The notes below the pieces were generated by a model that saw only the letters and a program-made list of their open reading frames with translations, did no database searches and had not been told where the DNA came from. Made by a program: the position numbers and the translations under genes. A stretch of 10,540 nt of DNA from Chitinophaga pinensis (GTDB lineage Bacteria > Bacteroidota > Bacteroidia > UKL13-3). The stretch is from contig CAMCQX010000032.1 in NCBI GenBank assembly GCA_945876985.1, forward strand, positions 1 through 10,540, given 5' to 3'. This document shows, piece by piece, positions 7,469 through 10,540 of this stretch (positions are counted from its first letter, which is position 1; each line of letters starts with the position of its first letter).

Positions 7469-8257
7469 TTACTTCATTTCATGAATAGTTTCTGCTAACA
7501 TATGTGCTAAAATAGGCTCACATTTTTCTTTGCAACAAGCATAAAAACTTCCATGTTTCCATAGCTCCGATTTTGGCGATAATCCCCACCAGAATTCTGC
7601 AAGCGCAAGTGGTTTCATGTGGTTTTTAAATGCATATTGCAAGAGTTTTGGTGCGGCACATTCACCTGCTCCAGCTGGAGGATTTTTATAAGAAGCGTTT
7701 TTAAAAACTGTTAAAATATTTAGTGCTTTGCCTCCTTGATTTACAAAATGATAGTTTTCAAAAATTTGTAATTGCAAGGCAGTAGAATTACTTTTTCTTA
7801 ATGCTTTTAATTGAATTATTTGTTGTTCAAAAGCCAAGGGTTTTTCTTCTTTTAATAGCTTAATTTGCTGATTAATTCTTGAAAGTTCAATCATTCCCTT
7901 GTTTAAAAAACTGTTATCGGTAAGTAAATCAAAAACGGGTGGAACAAACTTTGCATGGTGATTTCCACCTGCTAACTTTCCCGAAAATGCGGCTAAATAT
8001 CCAATTTCATTTTGTTGGTTTTTAACTACCAAAACCCCAAACATTTTACCAATAACTGTTCCTTTCTTTTCATTTACCAACCCAAAATTATGATTCCATT
8101 CTTCCTGGTTTTCCAAATGATTTTGTAATTGATTAGCCGCTATTTTACAAAGCAAATGAGGTTCGTTTCCTTGCATTAAAACAAATTTGCTAGGAACAAC
8201 ATTTTCTGAAATTTTTTCATTAAAAGCGGTAAAAAACGGATCGGAATTTGACATCAT
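7469..8257 (-). CDS. Stand-alone protein matching the N-terminal half of RluA-family pseudouridine synthases (no catalytic domain)
   Basis: With the start at 8257 this is a 262-residue soluble protein. Numbered from that ATG, the features are FGVLVVK (about 73-79), GYLAAFSGKLAGG (about 86-98), FVPPVFDLL (about 104-112), a helical and charged middle region, then a highly conserved-looking end: PPAGAGECAAPKLLQYAF (about 194-211), KPLALAEFWWG (about 216-226), SPKSELWKHGSFYACCKEKCEPILAHML (SPKSE near 228, then paired cysteines). From family knowledge, this block is the N-terminal region of a group of roughly 550-residue RluA-type pseudouridine synthases, in which it is followed by the catalytic domain. 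Here the protein stops right after the block, and no catalytic HRLD-type domain lies downstream. Function is therefore unknown. The ATG at 8305 lies inside the preceding terminator hairpin, so I prefer the paired ATGs at 8257/8254. No exact promoter box was found. Confidence 0.7.
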   Translation of the reverse strand: MMSNSDPFFTAFNEKISENVVPSKFVLMQGNEPHLLCKIAANQLQNHLENQEEWNHNFGLVNEKKGTVIGKMFGVLVVKNQQNEIGYLAAFSGKLAGGNHHAKFVPPVFDLLTDNSFLNKGMIELSRINQQIKLLKEEKPLAFEQQIIQLKALRKSNSTALQLQIFENYHFVNQGGKALNILTVFKNASYKNPPAGAGECAAPKLLQYAFKNHMKPLALAEFWWGLSPKSELWKHGSFYACCKEKCEPILAHMLAETIHEMK

Positions 8258-8288
8258 ATTATTTGATAAATTGGCTTTAAAAGTCAAT

Positions 8289-8319
8289 AAAAAAGCCCAT
8301 TTCATTGAATGAAACGGGC
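8289..8319 (-). terminator. Intrinsic terminator of the thioredoxin-fold gene
   Basis: In the minus-strand RNA, 8309-8319 pairs with 8295-8305: 11 bp, including a GCCC/GGGC base and one G-U pair, with a 3-nt loop. Six U follow (complement of 8289-8294). It sits 40 nt past the stop of the thioredoxin-fold gene. It covers the ATG at 8305, which argues against that ATG as the start of the next gene. Confidence 0.85.
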
Positions 8320-8358
8320 CTTTAATTTTTTTTGTTTCTAATGCTTGTATAACTTTAA

Positions 8359-8847
8359 TTATTTCTTTTTACCTTTTTTGCCACCGGCAAGAGCCTTTTG
8401 AATATCAACTAAAATTACGCTCATATCAGCTTCGTTTTTATAACCAACTTCTATTTTTGTTGAGTGTGAATTTGGATTAATAAAAACGGTGGTTGGATAT
8501 CCGCTAATGCTGTTATTGCTAATAGCACCGGCCAAACCTGGACCATCATATGTTTTACCATTATAAGTATAAGTAACGCCAGTAACTTCTGGATTAAACT
8601 TAACCGAAACATAGTTTTTATTTAATTCAGTAGCAATGTTTGGTTTGGCATAAGTATCTTTATCCATGCGCTTACACCAGCCACACCATTCGGTATAAAC
8701 ATCTACCAACATGATTTTATTTTTCTTTTTGGCCAATGTATAACCATCGTTAAAGTTCATCCATTTAACTTCTTCATTGGTTGGTTTAAATGAGTAAATA
8801 CCTAAAATGGTAATGAATACACTTAGTAAGATTGCAATTTTTTTCAT
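8359..8847 (-). CDS. Exported thioredoxin-fold protein with CGWC active site
   Basis: This 162-residue protein has a basic start (MKK) and a hydrophobic segment (about 4-19), which act as a signal peptide or an N-terminal membrane anchor. The mature part has the thioredoxin fold: a beta strand IMLVDVYTEW (45-54), the active site WCGWCKRMD (54-62, redox pair C55/C58) and the cis-proline loop GYPTTVF (117-122, P118). The insert between these (about 86-110, with NGKTYDGPG) and the CGWC motif place it near the thioredoxin_7/DUF255-like and DsbE-like periplasmic proteins rather than classical CGPC thioredoxin. It probably reduces or isomerises disulfides of exported proteins; partners are unknown. 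The C-terminus is a lysine/glycine tail (GGKKGKKK). It has its own promoter (8871-8878) and a strong terminator, so it appears monocistronic. Confidence 0.85.
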   Translation of the reverse strand: MKKIAILLSVFITILGIYSFKPTNEEVKWMNFNDGYTLAKKKNKIMLVDVYTEWCGWCKRMDKDTYAKPNIATELNKNYVSVKFNPEVTGVTYTYNGKTYDGPGLAGAISNNSISGYPTTVFINPNSHSTKIEVGYKNEADMSVILVDIQKALAGGKKGKKK

Positions 8848-8870
8848 TCTTTATTTTTTATATTAGATTC

Positions 8871-8878
8871 CAAAAGTA
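8871..8878 (-). promoter_or_regulatory. -7 box of the thioredoxin-fold gene
   Basis: The complement reads TACTTTTG, an exact TAnnTTTG match and identical to the rpsO box. It ends 23 nt before the ATG at 8847. The expected -33 position holds TTTAG rather than TTTG, so the upstream element is weak. Confidence 0.55.
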
Positions 8879-8927
8879 AGAAATCTAAAACTAAATTTTT
8901 TCTAAAATAATTTTTTATTTTTATATT

Positions 8928-8986
8928 CGTCATTGTTAGGAACGAGGCAATCTCACTGTAAGATTGCTTCGTTCCTCGCAATGACG
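8928..8986. repeat. 59-nt near-perfect palindrome (dispersed repeat-like element)
   Basis: The left arm 8928-8953 pairs with the right arm 8961-8986 around a 7-nt loop, with one clear mismatch (8937/8977) and two G-T pairs. The outer arms read CGTCATTG/CAATGACG and the inner arms contain GGAACGA/TCGTTCC and GCAATCT/AGATTGC. It is richer in GC than the flanks. It begins 10 nt after the serine palmitoyltransferase stop and is not followed by a U-tract, so it is not a standard terminator. The CATTG...GGAACGA...GCAATCT pattern resembles widespread intergenic palindromes in several bacterial groups; copy number here is unknown. Confidence 0.8.
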
Positions 8987-8996
8987 TTTAATTTGC

Positions 8997-10256
8997 TTAC
9001 GCTTTAGCAGCTTCACCCATGGTTACAAATGCTGATTCTTTGTAAACTCCTGCATCTAGTTTTTCTTTGATGATTGAAAACGCTGCAATGGTTTCTTCTA
9101 CATCGGAAAGGGTATGAACAGCTGTTGGAATTAAACGTAAAATAATCATTCCTTTTGGCACTACAGGATAAACTACTATGGAACAAAAAATATTAAAAGT
9201 TTCTCTTAATTCGTGTGTAATGGCGGTAGCTTCAGGAATGGTTCCGTTAAGTACCACAGGCGTTACAGGAGTAGTAGTTACACCAATATTAAATCCTTTG
9301 GCTTTTAAGCCACTTTGCAACGCATTAACTATATTCCATAAATTGTTTTTATGTTCCGGATGATCGCGTAACAATGAAAGACGTTTTAATGCGCCAATTA
9401 CCATTGGCATTGGTAAGCTTTTAGCAAAAATTTGAGAGCGCATATTATAACGCATATGTTTTACTACTAAATTATCGCCAGCTATAAAACCACCAATTCC
9501 TGCCATACTTTTAGCAAAAGTGCCAAAATAAATATCAATTTCGTGCATGATGTCTTGCTCCTCGCCTACTCCCGCTCCTGTTTTACCCATGGTTCCAAAT
9601 CCATGCGCATCGTCTACAAACAAACGGAAACTATATTTTTTCTTCAGCTCCGCAATGGCTTTAATATTGCCTTGCGCACCCGTCATTCCAAAAACGCCTT
9701 CGGTAATTACTAAAATAGAACCACCGGTTTCGGCTACCAAACGCTCTGCACGTTTCAACTGCGTTTCCAAACTTTCCATGTTATTATGAGTAAACACAAA
9801 ACGTTTTCCCATGTGTAAACGTACTCCATCAATAATACAAGCGTGGCTTTCGGCATCATACACAATTACATCATGTCTATCTACTAAACAATCGATGGCC
9901 GAAACCATTCCTTGGTATCCAAAATTTAATAAAATAGCATCGGGTTTACTAACAAAAGCAGCTAATTCACGTTCTAATTGTTCGTGGTTAGTGCTGTTTC
10001 CACTCATCATTCGGGCGCCCATTGGGTATCCCAAACCATATTGCGCAGTAGCTTCAGCATCTATTTTCCTCACTTCAGGGTGATTTGCCAAACCTAAATA
10101 ATTGTTCAAACTCCAGTTTAGTTTTTCTTTTCCTCTAAACATCATTCTTGGTCCAATTTCACCTTCTAGTTTTGGAAACATATAATAACCATAACTATCA
10201 TCGCCATGTTGGCCTAATGGGCCCGGTTTGCTTTTAAGTTTTTCAAATAAGTCCAT
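8997..10256 (-). CDS. spt: Serine palmitoyltransferase (alpha-oxoamine synthase family)
   Basis: This 419-residue PLP enzyme condenses L-serine with an acyl-CoA to 3-ketosphinganine, the first step of sphingolipid synthesis in Bacteroidota membranes. It begins MDLFEKLKSKPGPLGQHGDD, and FPKLEGEIGP then NNYLGLANHPEVRK follow, typical of the Bacteroidota enzyme. Catalytic landmarks are ESHAC with H138 (stacks on the cofactor), the Asp/His of FVDDAHGFG (213-221) and the Schiff-base lysine in FGTFAKSMAG (K249). The frame stays open upstream to 10496, but that extension crosses an exact promoter box (10290-10297) and a repeat hairpin and has no family-like sequence, so the start is 10256. The related enzymes 2-amino-3-ketobutyrate CoA ligase and 8-amino-7-oxononanoate synthase share the fold; no threonine or biotin genes are nearby. 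A 59-nt palindrome follows the stop. Confidence 0.85.
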   Translation of the reverse strand: MDLFEKLKSKPGPLGQHGDDSYGYYMFPKLEGEIGPRMMFRGKEKLNWSLNNYLGLANHPEVRKIDAEATAQYGLGYPMGARMMSGNSTNHEQLERELAAFVSKPDAILLNFGYQGMVSAIDCLVDRHDVIVYDAESHACIIDGVRLHMGKRFVFTHNNMESLETQLKRAERLVAETGGSILVITEGVFGMTGAQGNIKAIAELKKKYSFRLFVDDAHGFGTMGKTGAGVGEEQDIMHEIDIYFGTFAKSMAGIGGFIAGDNLVVKHMRYNMRSQIFAKSLPMPMVIGALKRLSLLRDHPEHKNNLWNIVNALQSGLKAKGFNIGVTTTPVTPVVLNGTIPEATAITHELRETFNIFCSIVVYPVVPKGMIILRLIPTAVHTLSDVEETIAAFSIIKEKLDAGVYKESAFVTMGEAAKA

Positions 10257-10289
10257 ATTATTTAAATATTTTATACTTTTATTTTTTAG

Positions 10290-10297
10290 CAAATGTA
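10290..10297 (-). promoter_or_regulatory. -7 box of the serine palmitoyltransferase gene
   Basis: The complement reads TACATTTG, an exact TAnnTTTG match, ending 33 nt before the ATG at 10256. No clear TTG is seen at the -33 position. It supports 10256 as the start rather than any upstream ATG in the same frame. Confidence 0.55.
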
Positions 10298-10382
10298 AGG
10301 GTAATCGTTTAAAAATAAATAGCTGATAAATGATAGGCTTTTGGTTTTGGTTGATTGGGTTGATTGGTGCAGGAAAATTTAA

Positions 10383-10402
10383 AGACGCGAAGCATCGCGT
10401 CT
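10383..10402. repeat. GC-rich 8-bp hairpin, dispersed repeat-like
   Basis: AGACGCGA (10383-10390) and TCGCGTCT (10395-10402) form a perfect stem with a four-base loop (AGCA). It stands out from A/T-rich surroundings. Hairpins of the form GACGCGA-N-TCGCGTC recur as short intergenic repeats in Bacteroidota and some other bacteria; whether this one is multi-copy here cannot be seen from one window. Confidence 0.6.
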
Positions 10403-10419
10403 CTGTCACATACAAACAT

Positions 10420-10446
10420 CCCGCAGATTTCACGGAATTCCGCAGG
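10420..10446. repeat. CCGCAG direct repeat unit
   Basis: CCGCAG occurs at 10421-10426 and again at 10440-10445, with ATTTCACGGAATT between them and a GGAATTCC palindrome at 10434-10441. This resembles the degenerate 'CGCAGATTT' intergenic repeats of many Bacteroidota. It lies 17 nt from the hairpin at 10383-10402. The rest of 10257-10540 holds the spt promoter and no gene I can support. Confidence 0.4.
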
Positions 10447-10540
10447 CTGAAACGTATTGATAAATACTGCATTTGGATTAATATGAACTGATTCAAATAA
10501 TGTGCTTGAACCTTTGAATACGCAATGATTTACGTATCCC

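Noticed and set aside
8928..8986. Palindrome as an ordinary intrinsic terminator of spt
   Set aside because: In the minus direction it is followed by an A-rich rather than a U-rich stretch, and the stem is far longer than usual; it is better described as a repeat element.
9178..10083. Plus-strand open frames opposite serine palmitoyltransferase
   Set aside because: They overlap the catalytic core of a conserved gene on the other strand and show no recognisable domain.
10383..10446. Possible CRISPR-like array upstream of spt
   Set aside because: The repeats differ from one another, are too short, and show no regular spacer-repeat pattern or cas genes.
10509..10540. Possible plus-strand gene start: AACCTTTG (10509-10516) followed by ATG at 10525
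   Set aside because: Only five codons remain before the window ends, the box has a mismatch and no -33 element is correctly spaced.

Overview
The window is low-GC (roughly one third G+C) DNA from a member of the Bacteroidota. Several things support this. Three genes have an exact TAnnTTTG -7 promoter box. Leaders are A-rich and lack Shine-Dalgarno sequences. The window carries a Bacteroidota-type serine palmitoyltransferase for sphingolipid synthesis. The protein sequences also look most like Bacteroidota homologues. The content is mainly core metabolism, envelope building and RNA metabolism. I see no CRISPR array, phage, transposase, tRNA or rRNA gene, and no obvious new defence or biosynthetic system.

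Left part (1-1549, minus strand): the first 31 codons of what looks like translation initiation factor IF-2 run off the left edge. Upstream of it is a class III PLP aminotransferase. A 258-nt divergent intergenic region follows, holding a strong terminator-shaped hairpin. Middle-left (1808-4506, plus strand): an MsbA-like lipid-exporting ABC half-transporter and a small glycosyltransferase-like protein are 2 nt apart and almost certainly co-transcribed. They end against a convergent hairpin terminator shared with pnp.

Middle (4551-7294, minus strand): a recognisable promoter is followed by rpsO (ribosomal protein S15), two hairpins, a structured leader that can be drawn as a pseudoknot, and pnp (polynucleotide phosphorylase). 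This is the conserved rpsO-pnp arrangement. Right part (7340-10297, minus strand): a short open fragment that may be a gene remnant; a protein matching only the N-terminal, non-catalytic half of a family of RluA-type pseudouridine synthases; a secreted thioredoxin-fold protein with its own promoter and terminator; and serine palmitoyltransferase.

The serine palmitoyltransferase gene is flanked by dispersed-repeat-like palindromes: a 59-nt near-perfect one just after its stop, and a short GC-rich hairpin plus a CCGCAG repeat upstream. The observations most worth a second look are the pnp leader structure, the stand-alone GAGECAAPKL-domain protein lacking a synthase domain, the in-frame fragment next to it, the palindromes, and the hairpin in the divergent promoter region.
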